From positions 317,501 through 381,500 of the forward strand of contig JAPEHQ010000017.1 in NCBI GenBank assembly GCA_027405735.1: a stretch of DNA of 64,000 nt, given 5' to 3'. This DNA is from Mucor racemosus. Lineage: Eukaryota; Mucoromycota; Mucoromycetes; Mucorales; Mucoraceae. Position numbers and translations under genes: made by a program. Below the pieces are notes generated by a model. The model did not search any database and was not told the DNA's origin. It saw only the letters and a list, made by a program, of their open reading frames with translations. Shown here piece after piece: positions 11,480-23,115 of this stretch; positions within the stretch are counted from its first letter, which is position 1, and the number at the start of each line of letters is the position of its first letter.

Positions 11480-12220
11480 AAACATTAATTTTGAACTTTA
11501 ATATCTCAACAAAAAATTAAAGCAAATTAAAACTTTTTGATAGTAAACTTACTTGTTTTGAAGCACTTTTTAACTTATCTGAGTATAAAAATATGAATAC
11601 TTCTTATTTTTTTTTCGTTTTTTTTTGGAGTTTTTGTAGTAGATTTCAAAATATCTCTTAAATTGAACAGCATTTTTTTTACATTCATCTCATTGAGCTC
11701 GTTAAGCTCTCTTGGACCCAATTTAGATTTTTTCAAAATATTGATTTTTCGTGGAGATATTCTCAAAAATGAGTACAAGGATATACATTCGCTTTTAACT
11801 TCAATTTTTCCCCTGCATACCCTTATCTCCAATTCTGAATTTGAAAATATTTTAGACAAAAATCCCGTTTTCTCTACGAAAAATGCAGCTAGAAGGTTCC
11901 GCAATAGCTCGATCGATAGATAATTATTTTGCTCATTATTGTTATTACTTGTATTTGAAATATACTTACAAAAAGTGATATTTATATTCAAAAAACCTCC
12001 AAAATTTCAATTGAATTTTACGTAAAGTTTAGAGCAAAACTTTTTTCTGATTTTTATTTAGATGGATGAAGAATCCAAAATTGTATAAAAATTATTTAAT
12101 TCACTAGGTCGACTTACTTTGCATTTCATGAGCTATTAAACGATTTTGTTTTTTTGAATCGTTTTTTGATCATCAATCTCATCAAATCAATTTTGAAACG
12201 CAGTTATTGTAGGTTTTAAG
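11480..12220 (+). repeat. Dispersed repeat R2, 3' fragment
   Basis: Aligns with about 34670-35400. Shared landmarks are CTTACTTGTTTT, TTGATTTTTCGTGGAGATAT, AAAAATGCAGCTAGAAGGT and AAACCTCCAAAATTTCAATTG. Overlapping ORFs on both strands (11575-11991 minus, 11663-11923 plus) are similar at amino-acid level to the corresponding frames of the 34-35 kb copy, because the DNA itself is conserved. Confidence 0.7.
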
Positions 12221-12291
12221 CATTGCTTGGTAAAGAGTTTTTATTTTTGCTAAGAAATTTTAAAGATTACATTTTTATATTCAGAGATAAT

Positions 12292-12701
12292 TTAGTCAGT
12301 GTAAGTGGTAACGACGACTTCGGTATTCATTCTAGAGCCTCCCAATTCGTTGACACCAACAGGAGTCCATAATAGAGATCTTTCACCAATATGCTTTCTC
12401 ATTAACTTGACCATAACTGCATAAGCAACCTCTTCAGTAGTGTCAATATCCTTGTGATACGATGTAATATTGCATACATCCTTCCATGAAGGTCCAGTGG
12501 TATTCAACATATGTTCAACATTAGTGAATGCTTCTCGATGTCCTCTTCCAAGTTTTCAGATGCGAAAATATATTCGTTATCGAGAGTGCAATCCCAGCCA
12601 CCTTGCCATGCTTTATTACTTGATTATAGCTCTATGGTTTCATATATTATGGTAGCTTGCAGCTGATGAGATTTCAGGCTTGGTATTGGCATTTTTAGCA
12701 T
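12292..12701 (-). pseudogene. RidA-family pseudogene
   Basis: A degraded tandem copy of the intact RidA-like gene at 13365-13790. The 3' part (12510-12292) is open and aligns with the paralogue: SSWKDV-, SYH-, ERxLLWTxxGV- and VVVTxYT-like segments are recognisable. Upstream, the matching sequence QGGW...NLEEDIE is in a different frame; near 12530 one base appears to be missing (GAG-AAGCATTC against GAGGAAGCATTC). Further 5', stop codons interrupt the PEISS...QGGW region. The promoter-proximal sequence GTCACTTG(T/A)ATTTGTAATCA is also shared, so the duplication included upstream DNA. It is probably non-functional. Confidence 0.75.
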
Positions 12702-13364
12702 ACATTAATTCAAGTCACTTGTATTTGTAATCAGAAGGAAACTAAAGCTGTCATGGAGCTTAAAATAACATCTTGCATTTCGATTATGCTATTAAAGTTG
12801 TTTATAGATAGATATCGTTGTATTACTTACCATACGTTGATAAACACTTACGTACTCGGTAAGTCTACATTTGGCAACGGCAATAAGATGCTGGATTTCT
12901 GTGTCAACGCTAATATCCTTTTGACATTAAGAAAATGCACGCAGATTCCAAAATCACTCATTTCAAAATTTATCAAATGCATCGGTTGAAATCAGATTTT
13001 CAGCAATATATATATATATAAATGTTTAATACATTGGCTACACATAAATTTTGAGAGAGTGTACATCGAAAGGTTTACGTTGATCTGTTCAAAAAATTCT
13101 TTAAAGTTGAGTATTTATACTAGCTAATCCGTAAAGTTATTTAGCAAGGTGGTGGACGATTCTTGAATTTGGACAAAAATAACAATTAACATATTTACAG
13201 AATCACAAATAATATAACGGATTCTAGTTACAAAAGAAAATGTTCACAATAAAAATATAGTATCGAGTAAAAGCATACATGTAACAAGAGACGTAGATTT
13301 TAAATGGTTCAAATAAAGGCTTTTATTCTTTCAAAATTTTAGCAGTTACATGATAATAAATAAT
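12702..13364. other. Intergenic between RidA copies
   Basis: Contains the pseudogene's former upstream region, a TA microsatellite at about 13009-13021, and the 3' flank of the intact RidA gene. No additional gene is supported. Confidence 0.5.
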
Positions 13365-13790
13365 TTATTTGGTGTAAGCTGTAACAACAATTTCAACATT
13401 CATTTTAGGGTCTCCTAAAGCCTCAACGCCAAGGCAAGTCCATAAGGGAGCTCTGTCACCAATGCGCTCTCTGAACGACTTGACCATCTTTCCTAGAGCA
13501 ACATCTCTAGTATTACCCAAATTTACATGATACGATGTAACACTGTATACATCTTTCCATGAGGATCCAACGCTATTTAATACATGTTCAACATTTGTAA
13601 ATGCTTCTTCAATCTCTTCCTCCAAATTTTTGTATGTAAATTCACATCCATTTTCAAGATTACGAGTCCAGCCGCCTTGACCAGATATATCAATTCTGTT
13701 GCCTTGTTTCAATACTTGATTGTAGTTCCATAATTTCAAATATTTTTGGTAATTTTCGGGCGATGAGATTTCAGGTTGGAAATTAGACAT
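13365..13790 (-). CDS. RidA (YjgF/YER057c/UK114) family protein
   Basis: A single-exon 141-aa protein of the RidA superfamily, whose canonical members deaminate reactive enamine/imine intermediates. Visible family features are the N-terminal beta-strand region with ISGQGGW, the helical NLEEEIEEAFTNVEHVL segment, SSWKDVYSVTSYHV, and the C-terminal ERIGDRAPLWTCLGVEALGDPKMNVEIVVTAY. The canonical RidA C-terminal (I/V)E(I/V)xxxA signature is present as VEIVVTA. The usual substrate arginine position is not obviously preserved (PKMNVEIV rather than R-VEIE), so substrate or activity may differ from archetypal RidA. The start at 13790 is preferred; an upstream in-frame Met at 13835 would add 15 residues. 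A TGAGTCA box lies 88 bp upstream. A broken paralogue follows downstream. Confidence 0.85.
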   Translation of the reverse strand: MSNFQPEISSPENYQKYLKLWNYNQVLKQGNRIDISGQGGWTRNLENGCEFTYKNLEEEIEEAFTNVEHVLNSVGSSWKDVYSVTSYHVNLGNTRDVALGKMVKSFRERIGDRAPLWTCLGVEALGDPKMNVEIVVTAYTK

Positions 13791-13877
13791 ACTGTTTAAT
13801 GAATAATGATGATGATTTTGTAAAGGATACGTCAAATTTAAAACAAATCAGAAAGTCTATTTATTTATGCAAAATTC

Positions 13878-13884
13878 TGAGTCA
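13878..13884. promoter_or_regulatory. TGAGTCA bZIP (Gcn4/CPC1-type) site upstream of RidA
   Basis: A perfect TGAGTCA 88 bp from the start codon at 13790. The paralogous pseudogene has CAAGTCAC at the equivalent place, so the box is lost or was never complete there. The function in amino-acid control is inferred. Confidence 0.35.
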
Positions 13885-13890
13885 CTTGAA

Positions 13891-14945
13891 TTTGTAATCA
13901 AATGAGCGGTTAAACGCTATCTTAAATTAGCAGCAATATCATCTTCACAATCAGAGATGTGTAAACAAAGCTAGACGCCGTTATAAATCTAAAAGCATTT
14001 GCTATATTACTCCCCACAAAAAGTATTCGGGCAAGATTTCTAATTTTAGGTAGAGCACAGTTTAACCCATACAGAAGTTTATGAATAAAATATATTTCCA
14101 TGTTATGCAATCTAGCTTTTTTGCTCCGGTTCCAAATAACTAATTAACAAACTGTTCAATACGACGATCTCAATGACACTTTCGACAAGATTTAAGTATA
14201 ATAGCATTACCTATTTTAAGCGATTTTAGAATGACAAGTATCATCAATAGTTATATATTGTAAAGAGACGACGACAGACACATATTAGGAGCAGCTATCG
14301 AGACATCTTAGGCTTTAGCAATTGCTGAAAGCTTTTGCACATGGCATAAAATATATGATCAATACAAATGATAATAAGAGCCTTCGAGTTGATGTTTTTG
14401 TTCTAGTGAAAAGTCATCAAGTACCAAGATCCTGCTATCAGATCTATAATGCTTTTCGGTCCTGTTTCCACTTATATCACCATTAAATAAGTTGATGGGA
14501 GGGTGACAGAATGAAAATCTTTCAAACAGAAAATTTTACTGCCAAAATTTCTGTTTGAATCCTGACGAACGTGGAATAATTCGAATCAAAATACACAAAT
14601 TTGAAGGAAAAAGCCCTTTTGTTATAAACTATTACAGAGTTTCGCGCGACAATCTGTTGAATTAAGCTGAAGAGCACGAGTAGAGCACTTTTGAAAATGG
14701 AGGCAGAATCTCGTCTCTGATCTATGAGATGCAATACTTTGGAAACACATACATTGAAGATTTTCATAACATGATCTTGCTTATTAAATGGATTACATCT
14801 TAAAATTTCTCCAGATCTTCTGTTCGTACATATGTGTAATTTTGCGTAACAGCCTTTTTCAATGCATTTAATTAGGCATTTGTATAATATCTCCCCATCT
14901 TTTTTTAGATTTATTAATAAATTATATAAGCAAGTAACTAATTTT
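13891..14945. other. Intergenic, no gene seen
   Basis: I see no supported gene or repeat. Small ORFs at 13922-14110 and 14522-14962 show no domain; the latter reads through the last exon and 3' region of the SH3 protein gene in another frame. Confidence 0.5.
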
Positions 14946-16674
14946 TTATTGTAATTGAACATAATTTGCAGGGAACTACCAGAAAAGAAACGTCAGTACC
15001 TTCTACATTAATAAAAGCCTTTTCCTTTATATAAACTTACAATGCCTTGTCTACCATTTATCTTTCCAGTCCACCAATCATCTTGACTATCTGTTTTCTG
15101 CACAATTGTAATCACATCACCTTCGTGAAAGCTTAAATCTCCCTGTTGTTGACCATCAAAAGCATATAAAGCTTTTGCAACTGGTTCCGAAGGTGGTGGT
15201 GGCATTACAGGTTTTCTACTAGGTGGTGGTGGTGGTGGTGCTCTTTTAGCAGCTGCTTGGCTAGCAAGGCTGTTATTATTATTATTATTAGTGTTATAAG
15301 AATTATTATAGTTATTGACGGGTGGTTTGATATCTTGTCCATAACTATTATTGTAATTATTGCCACTACTAGCTGAAGGTTGATATGATGGTGGGGGTTG
15401 TGGTGATGGTGTAGGGTTATAAGGTTGTTGATGTATAGCCATAGGAGCACCATAACCGCCTGATTGTCGAATTGGAGGAGGTTGTCTTAATGTACCTGGT
15501 GCAGATATATGAGCACTTTTGAATGTACTGCTATTGCGTCCAATGGAACGAGGAGATCCATCTTCTCCCTCACTGCCCATGCTACGAGATGTATATGTTT
15601 GTGCTCCCAAAGAGTGAAACTTGGCATTTAAAGCTCTGTATAACGCATCAGCCTCAGGTGGTGGAGGTATGGCTCCACTAAGCAATTCCTTGGCAGTTAC
15701 ACGTTTACCATAAAGCTTTTCATTAGCATCTCCTCTTGAAACTACAACAGATCCTTCTAATGATACACCTGCAAATAAACCTCTGGTTTTACTGTAGGAA
15801 TAAATAGCAGCAATATGCTTGAAATTGGCACTTCCAGAGGCTTCCGCATTACGACCAATAGGTCCAGCAGCAACTAAAATATCACAAAACGATTAATAAA
15901 TGAGCTTGCTTAAAAATATCCTTTCTTTTTCTCTTTTACCTGACACATTGCCACCCAAAGTAACATTACCGAGCTGACAAAATGTCTTGACAGCTTCTTG
16001 GGTATTCAAAACAAGCACAAAATCAGTCAATTCGGCACCTTTTTATACATGGTTATTTTCCTTGTTTCTCTCAATAAGTATAATCACTTACCAATTTGAC
16101 CACCTGCGCCAATTCCACCGGTTCCAATTGCAGATGGGGCAGACCAACCTAAAAGAAAAAAAAATGATATCATGTTACACTTACTTGTATCATTTAGTGT
16201 TTAGTATACATATATACACATACCTCCTTCAGGTAGTCTATAATAAAAAAAAAGAAACAATTGCAAATGTCAATACCCTTGAAAAGTGTAATAAAACCTA
16301 AAATTCAACAAACTTACTTTGCAATAACAATGCCACTTCCTGCACGTCCCGAGAACAAGAAACCTGCTTTAAGTACTGTATAGATAGCTAAACCTTGAGC
16401 TTTTTCCAAGATATTCTCAGGAATAATCTTATCCATGCCTTGCCCAGGATCTGAAAATATTCATGTCAGCAAAAAAGTTCTTTTTCTTTTGGAGATTTAT
16501 AACTACTTTACCGATAAAGCTGTTGAGGATCTTGGCAGCCTTTTTACATTCGCCTATAAGAAATTGAATAAAAACTTCAAGTTATAAATTCTTATAAATA
16601 CCTTTTAAACTTGTAGGAATAGGCGAATTGACTGCGGAAGAGATACCTGAAGCAAAATTGCTCACTTTCTTCAT
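14946..16674 (-). CDS. Ysc84/Lsb3-type actin-binding SH3 protein (SH3YL1 family)
   Basis: Eight exons: 16674-16602, 16553-16512, 16450-16318, 16237-16224 (14 nt), 16148-16092, 16038-15940, 15873-15041 and 14975-14946, giving 426 aa. The N-terminal Ysc84/SYLF domain (residues 1 to about 220) shows SFIDPGQGMDKIIPENIL, KAQGLAIYTVLKAGFLFSGR, GTGGIGAGGQIGAELTDFV and GNVSVAAGPIGRNAEA. A Pro/Asn/Ser-rich linker with polyproline follows, then a C-terminal SH3 domain: AKALYAFDGQQQGDLSFHEGD, DDWWTGKINGRQGI and, after the last intron, FPANYVQLQ. In yeast this family binds actin and PI-lipids at endocytic patches. The last exon of nine sense codons is essential for a complete SH3 fold, which supports the model. 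Length matches yeast Lsb3/Ysc84 (about 460). Confidence 0.93.
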
Positions 16675-18175
16675 TTAGGATTTATTTGATAGTGATAAAA
16701 AGGAAAAAAGAAATAAACCTCGCATTTTTCTTAAAGCATCTCATGTTAAATACCAGAGGGTAAAATATTTAACCTTTAAAGAGAGGGAACGTCATTGCTA
16801 TGGTATTACAGCATGTTTTCACAGAACACAATAAGTAAAGTTACAGGTGAATTTTTGACATTGCCTTTTGTTCAGATGAATAATCAATTGTAATGGCTTA
16901 ACTTTGATAGTTAGAGGTTTATTGTTATTGTTCTGGTAAATATATACGGGTAATCCCTATATATACCACGTTAAATTACAATAATAGCATAATTCAAATC
17001 GGTTGTACACAAGATTATGCTGCTTTTTGATCAATAAACAAAAAATGCAAAACTAAGAATCATTAAAAATGCCTCTTTTACTGTGAGTAGAATGGTAAAT
17101 TTATTTCTTATGTCATGGTGTTGATTCAACTATACGTTACATAAAAAACAGAGAATTTTATTCTGCATACTTGCTTGATTTTTTTCAAGTTTTGAGCACT
17201 TTTAAGCATGAAATATCTGAAAATTCCGTTTTTAAAGCGAACATTTTGAATTTTTCAAAATCCTTGTAAACCCTCGTCCAAAATATCAAAAAATTGAAAA
17301 TTCGATATTTCACATCAAAATTCGATTTCAAATATGCAACAATGTGAGAAAAAAACATGCGTATGTTTAGTTAAAAGTATAATTAGCCTTTAGTTTACAA
17401 ATTTCATATTTAAAATGGTTACTTTTGGGATTGAAACGTTTTTGTTAGTTTTAGAATTTTCACTCCATATTTTTGCAATAACGTTTTTTCATTATTAATA
17501 TAAATAGATAGCTCTTTTAATTTTGTACATGTGGATATTTTTTTTATCTCTTGTTTTATATTAAATATAGTCTTAAATACGCAAAATAAAGAATAAAAAA
17601 ATCCCAAAAATCCCAAAATCGCCGAAATGAAAAAAAAAAAACAAAAAAAAACAAATTCCTCTTTAAGCGGTACGGGTCTGAAAAATAAGAGTTTTAAGCT
17701 TTTTGCAAATGTTTAACAGCATTGCAGACAAGATTGATGCAAGAAAATCATTATATATTTAATTTGACACGAGTTGCTTGTGCTCAAGGTCTTCTAATTG
17801 TGTTTATCAACTATAAATATTATACTTGAACATGTATAAAAAGTGATTAGAAACAGAGTAAACTTCCGGCAAAACAAAAACATAACCGCATTTGCTACTA
17901 AAAGTCATTGCTGCGACGTGTGTAAATGAGTTTGTGTGTGTATTTCGCGAGGTAAAAATCTACCATAAAAGTAATAGGTTTTGGTTTAAAAAAATTTTCG
18001 TTTCTTTTTCTTTAATGCTTTGTCTTATCAAGACACTAGTATAAAACTTGTATAAAAAAACACACACACATTTTGATTTTTATGTATATAATTTAGACAG
18101 CCCCCCCTATCCTATAAATATATACATATATACCTTCTTTACTACAACGATTTCAATTGCTCTTTTTTTCTCACT
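16675..18175. other. Divergent intergenic region
   Basis: Lies between the leftward SH3 protein gene and the rightward RING protein gene. About 17150-17650 resembles the TTTTTGA/CAAAATC-rich R2-like repeats only vaguely. A pyrimidine-rich tract and TATA-like ATATATACATATATA lie within 70 bp of the RING gene start. No gene is supported. Confidence 0.5.
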
Positions 18176-20466
18176 ATGAGCATGAATGCTTCAGCACCTA
18201 GTTTTGTACCAACTTTAGGAGAAGGGTCAAACAACAACGATAATAAATCTTCTCGAAACAAAAATAACAATAAAGGCACCAAAAGTCAAAATGGAAAGAA
18301 ACGTTCAAGTAAGTATCATGTGCATATACGTTACAACTACGCGGTACTCAATTTGTGCGATTATAGATAAGAAACGTTCTTCCAATAACAACAGCAATAA
18401 TGCCAATCGAGATTATAATCGAGTAGTTTCTGATTTAGATGATTTAAACCTTGTTCAAATGGCTCAACGTACTGGTGGATCAACAGATAAAAAAGGTCGA
18501 GTTTCTTTGAATCATTTACTTGGATTTTCTTTTCCTGAAAGACAAGAAGCTCCTGCTACTCAACATCGAAAGCAGAAAGTAACATCTTATCAGCCGTTTA
18601 ATAAGGAGAGATTTATCAATGCAAAGTAAGGGCAGGATGTCATACAATTTCGAATTTGTCATTGACATTGTTTAATTAGTTTTCGTTTCATGTTGAATCC
18701 AACCGGAAATTATATCTATCAATTAGCAGATCCAGATATTAATTTCGATTGGGAAACCATTGAGCAAGTTGTAAAGTATTATTTTTGCGAGAGTTTTAGC
18801 TTTATTGTATTAATCAGTTGGTATTAGCTTATTTCTTCTTCAGAAGCACAATCATGTCCTATTTGTCTGTCACCTCCTACAGCTGCCAGAGTAACTAAAT
18901 GTGGCCATATTTATTGTTTGCCCTGCATTTTACATTATCTAGAATTACGTGAATCCAAAAAGAATTGGCGCAAATGTCCCATTTGTTGGGACTCTATATA
19001 TGAAGCAGATCTCAAACCAGTTCGCATCATGAAGCCCTATGCTGTATCAGATCATCATCATCAACAAACAACAACACTAAATTGCGGTGTTTCAGATGGC
19101 GATCGAGTTGACATGTCGTTAATGCAACGGGCAAATGATTCAACATTAGCATTCCCATTATCCGATACATGGCCATTACCAAAAAATGTTACATGCAATT
19201 ATATGAAACCAGATACTCCATTGATACCTTGGCATTTTACACCTGGTGCCATGACTTTTGCTAGATTCATGTTGGCAAGTCCAGATTATTTACAAGGAGA
19301 ATATAATAGAGATTGTGTTGAATTACAAGATGCGATAACTGATGCAAAAGGCTGGGGTTCTACTGGGGAAATGCCTTTTATAGAGAAAAGCATGGATCAA
19401 ATTTTAGCAAAAAAGAAGCAATTGAGTCAACAAAATACAACAGACTTGGAATTGGCTATTCAGACTTCAGATATGATGTTTGAAGCTGTTGCAAAGTATG
19501 CAAAGAAACATGGAAAAGCATCATCGCATCAGCATCAACATGAAGCTCAAGTGATGACCCAGAAGGAGCAAGAACAGGTACCTGAAGCATATCTTCAATA
19601 TCAACATTCTCATCAAGCAGGTCAAGATATCAATGAGGATCAGCCTGTTTCAACAACAACAACAACAAATACAGCCCATCAACAGCGTCATACCAATAAC
19701 AATAATACACCTGCAACAGACTTTTACTTTTATCAAGCTATTGATGGACAACATGTTTATTTACATCCTCTTGATATCCGTATTTTGAAGCATGAATTTG
19801 GAGAATATGATAAATTCCCTCATCAGCTTCAAGTCCAAGCAACCAATGTACAAGAATCAACATTGACAGAAGATCTTCGAAAAAAATGTAAATATTTAGG
19901 TCATTTACCACTTGCTTGTGATGTTACATTTATGGAAATTAATGTCAAAGACATTGTATCTCCTGAAACGATACAAGTATACAACCGTAAGTTTTTTTTT
20001 TTTTTTTTTTTGTTTCATTTAAAAGTACTTACCTGATTCTATTACAGAGGAACTTGTTGCTCGAGTCAAAAAGAGAAAAGACAAGGAAAGAAGAGAAAAC
20101 CAACAAAGAAAGACAGCGGAAAATAAACAGAAATTTCAGGTTGTTAAAGAACAAGAAGCAGAACGTCAAATGTTGGAAAACGATCCCTTTTTTTCAATGT
20201 ATCGTCCTGCAATGACAGCCGAAGAAAGCGAAGAACAATTATCTCAAGCACTAAGTGAATCTGTTGCTTCTTCTTCGTCGGCTTTAGATCAAGATATTGT
20301 TGTACCTGCTGCTACTCATGTACCTCAAGGAGGAGGACGTACTGTATGGGGTACAAGACAAGTCATGTCGAGGGAAGAAGAGCTAATGATGAATCAAACT
20401 CATGATTGGGCTGATCATATTGTTATTAACAAAAGCCATAGAAAAAGAAAAGGCAAGAAGCATTAG
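18176..20466 (+). CDS. RING finger protein, RNF10/Mag2 family
   Basis: Five exons: 18176-18308, 18367-18625, 18680-18770, 18828-19986 and 20048-20466, giving 686 aa. RNF10 and yeast Mag2 are E3 ubiquitin ligases associated with stalled 40S ribosomes. The Asn/Ser/Lys-rich N-terminus is followed by a conserved SLNHLLGFSFPER segment and the stretch ADPDINFDWETIEQV directly before the RING. The C3HC4 RING begins at about residue 171: CPICLSPPTAARVTKCGHIYCLPCIL and CPICWDSIY. A long conserved middle follows (LIPWHFTPGAMTFARFMLASPDYLQGEY), then a charged helix and a C-terminal Arg/Lys tail. The acceptor at 18827 was chosen because it keeps the frame and yields the family's EQV...SCPICL join; the stronger AG further on breaks the frame. 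The 3' end converges on the GH9 gene. Confidence 0.92.
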
Positions 20467-20820
20467 ATATTTAGATTTGAGATTGATTATGCATTGCCTT
20501 AATGAAATAAAATTCGTTCATGTGTGCAGATTTCGCTAATTTCTTTTGATCTGATCTGAGATGTAATTTCATTTACCACCACCAAAAAAAAAAAAAAAAA
20601 AAAAAAAGTTGTCTTTTTTGATGGTAAAAATTCAAATTTTTGCAAATAAATAGCAAAAACAAAAAACATAAAAAGAAAGAGCACGCTCTGAGAGTCATTT
20701 TCAATTAGAATATACCATAGTAAATTTCGCTTTTTTAGGCTCGAAAAAATTTCCTGAAACATCAGCGGATTATTTTTTTTTCTAGAAATAAATAATTAGT
20801 TTTATTGATATATGAAATTT
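20467..20820. other. Convergent 3' region between RING and GH9 genes
   Basis: 354 bp holding both 3' ends. An AATAAAAT signal lies near 20504 for the rightward gene, with an A tract of about 25 near 20583-20607. No gene is seen. Confidence 0.5.
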
Positions 20821-22864
20821 TTAAAGATTTATGGCATAAGCAGCAATTGCCATTACAGCAGATGTGAATAAAGTTATAGAAATAGTTTTAGATGCATCAG
20901 ATGCCTGTTTAGAGTTATCCTTTGTAGACTTGGATTCACCACCCACACTATCTTTATCATTTGCCTTTACTTTAACACCTATTGCTTTTAAATCTGCCAA
21001 AGTCTTTCCTTCAAGAGCAGCAGCCCTCATTAAACCTTGACCAGGGTAAAGTACTTCTAATTGTTCATCCATTTGGTCTTGAGGTTCTGTTAAGAGTTTC
21101 CAAGTATACGAAGATTTCATTTCTCCACGTGGACAACCAGTATTACAAGTATGATAACAATCATCCTCTGGCCAAGCAGGAGGTTCTGAAGCATTAGGAT
21201 GAGACCAGCCCAAATCTAAATCACAATCAGTAAAAGGTTCAAACTTTTGAGAGCCATAGAAATCAATTAAACCAGCAATGGCACCAGTCCAAGCAGAGTT
21301 GTAATCTTGAGTTACTTCAGAGTATTCATAATTGGAACGATCATCGTACCAGGTATCATCAATATTTGGCCCACCTTCCACAGCACCGTATAAAATGAAA
21401 CGTTGTTTTGTTTTTGATTCAGAAAAGTCACCTTCTACCTTATCTTGGAATGTACCGCGCATAGGGTAATCAATATAGGAATTATACGAAGATTTATGAT
21501 AAGGTTTAGAAGGGTAATTATCACCAAAACCAACAACCCAACTGTAGCCATAGTCGCCCAATGCATAATTGATTTGTTGCGTAGCAAATGTTGTCATGGC
21601 TTTAGCTTCATCTGTTTCATAACCAATAGATTTGGCAAATGCCAACATCAAAAAGGCTACATTACCAGAATAACCAACAGAACCCCAATGTTCAATATAA
21701 GCAAGACCACGGGGAGTAAATTTGACAACTTGAGTAGGACTTCCAGGTAAGAATTGATTAAAATAATCCATTGCATTCTTGTAGAATTGGCCATCTTTAG
21801 TAATAGCATAAAGCAAGACATGAAGACCACCACCCTTTTCATCCCAAGAATACTCAGTCCAAGAATCAGAAGATTTTGCGTACCATTTCTTTGCTTCATC
21901 TAAATAATAATCTTCTTTTGTAGCTGCGTATAACCAAGCAGCACTCCAAGCTAATTCATCTTCATAACGAGTAGAAGGATACCAGAATGCAGCCCATTGG
22001 AAAGCATTTTGACGAGATGTAACATAACTACCTGGATGGTCTGTAGCAAATTTATAAAGACGTTTTGCATGATCAACCAAAGAATCAGCATAGGTAGCAT
22101 TATGTTTTCTCCATGGAATAGAAATAGCAGCCAAAGCAGCACTGTATTCACCTACAATTTCAGATGATGGATTATCGGGAGAGATATAGTAAGCTTTATG
22201 AGGAAGACCTGTAGGAACCCATTCTTCATATTCTTCAGGAGGACCCCAATAATTGAAATCGACATCTAATTCAATTTGCTTTGAGATGGGCCCAATAGCA
22301 GATGTACCCAATTGACCAACGATATAAGTATCATTGTAATGGGCATTTGTGATATAATCTAATAAAATTTCCGTTAAATTTAGTGAATATGTATATAAAT
22401 CCGGATATATTCTTCAAGTTACCTGCTCCCCATTTTAATAATTCAAGACCTTCAGCTAATTCATCAACTGAATTCATTGAGTCTTCAAACATCATGATAT
22501 TAAAAGCTAATTGTGTTACAGTCCAGCCTAATGGTAAACCCCATTTCATGGTATTAGCAGCTTCGTACCAACCACGAGACAAATCTTCACCAAAATCACC
22601 AACACAGACTTTACAAGAATCAGATCTCCATGCCATACGTTGATATGGTAATACACCCGATTTTTGAGCATGGTAAAATAAATAACTTTTATGCAGTACT
22701 TCAGCATAGTCATATTTTGGTTCTTCCGGTGCTACATAGGGCTCTTCCAATGGATCAACAGTTGGGTGCATTAAGGGACTATCAGCTAATGGATTTGCTG
22801 CTTGTACATTTGAGGTAATTAATACCACGGCAAATGAAAGCCATGACGCATGATGAATCTTCAT
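20821..22864 (-). CDS. GPI-anchored glycoside hydrolase family 9-like protein
   Basis: Two exons: 22864-22423 and 22358-20821, giving 659 aa. There is an N-terminal signal peptide (hydrophobic core about residues 7-20, ending VQA) and a C-terminal hydrophobic tail after a Ser/Lys-rich stretch, typical of GPI anchoring. The GH9 (alpha/alpha)6 fold landmarks are present: DLSRGWYEAANTMKWGLP (about 94-111), LLKWGADYITNAH, EYSAALAAIS, ELAWSAAWLYAAT, YSWVVGFGDNYPSKPYH (His about 435) and YEYSEVTQDYNSAW with the likely catalytic acid Glu495. Canonical GH9 enzymes hydrolyse beta-1,4-glucans. Here the usual DAGD motif, which holds the catalytic base Asp, reads EAAN (101-104), so cellulase activity is doubtful. 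A cell-wall or surface role is inferred from the anchor. Confidence 0.9.
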
Positions 22865-23115
22865 TTCTATTTAGATTGTTTACAAGAGAAAAGAGAAAAA
22901 GAAAACAAGATAAAAGAATCAAACATTCTTGTTAAATAACCAACTTCGGAAACATAGTTGTCTATATATATATACATATATATATATTTCAATATTTGAA
23001 CCATAAAACCAACAATAACAAAGTTAGAAAACAACGGAAACTTTACTATTATTACCGGGATTTTTATTTAATTTATTTAATATTTTATGTACATTTTATT
23101 TATTTTATAAAGTCT

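Noticed and set aside
11575..11991. 138-aa minus-strand ORF with a similar partner frame at 34797-35006
   Set aside because: Both strands are similar in both copies because the DNA repeat R2 itself is conserved. The second copy has stops, and there is no domain or splice support.
15205..15453. His/Ile-rich 82-aa ORF
   Set aside because: Alternate frame of the low-complexity linker of the Ysc84/SH3 protein.
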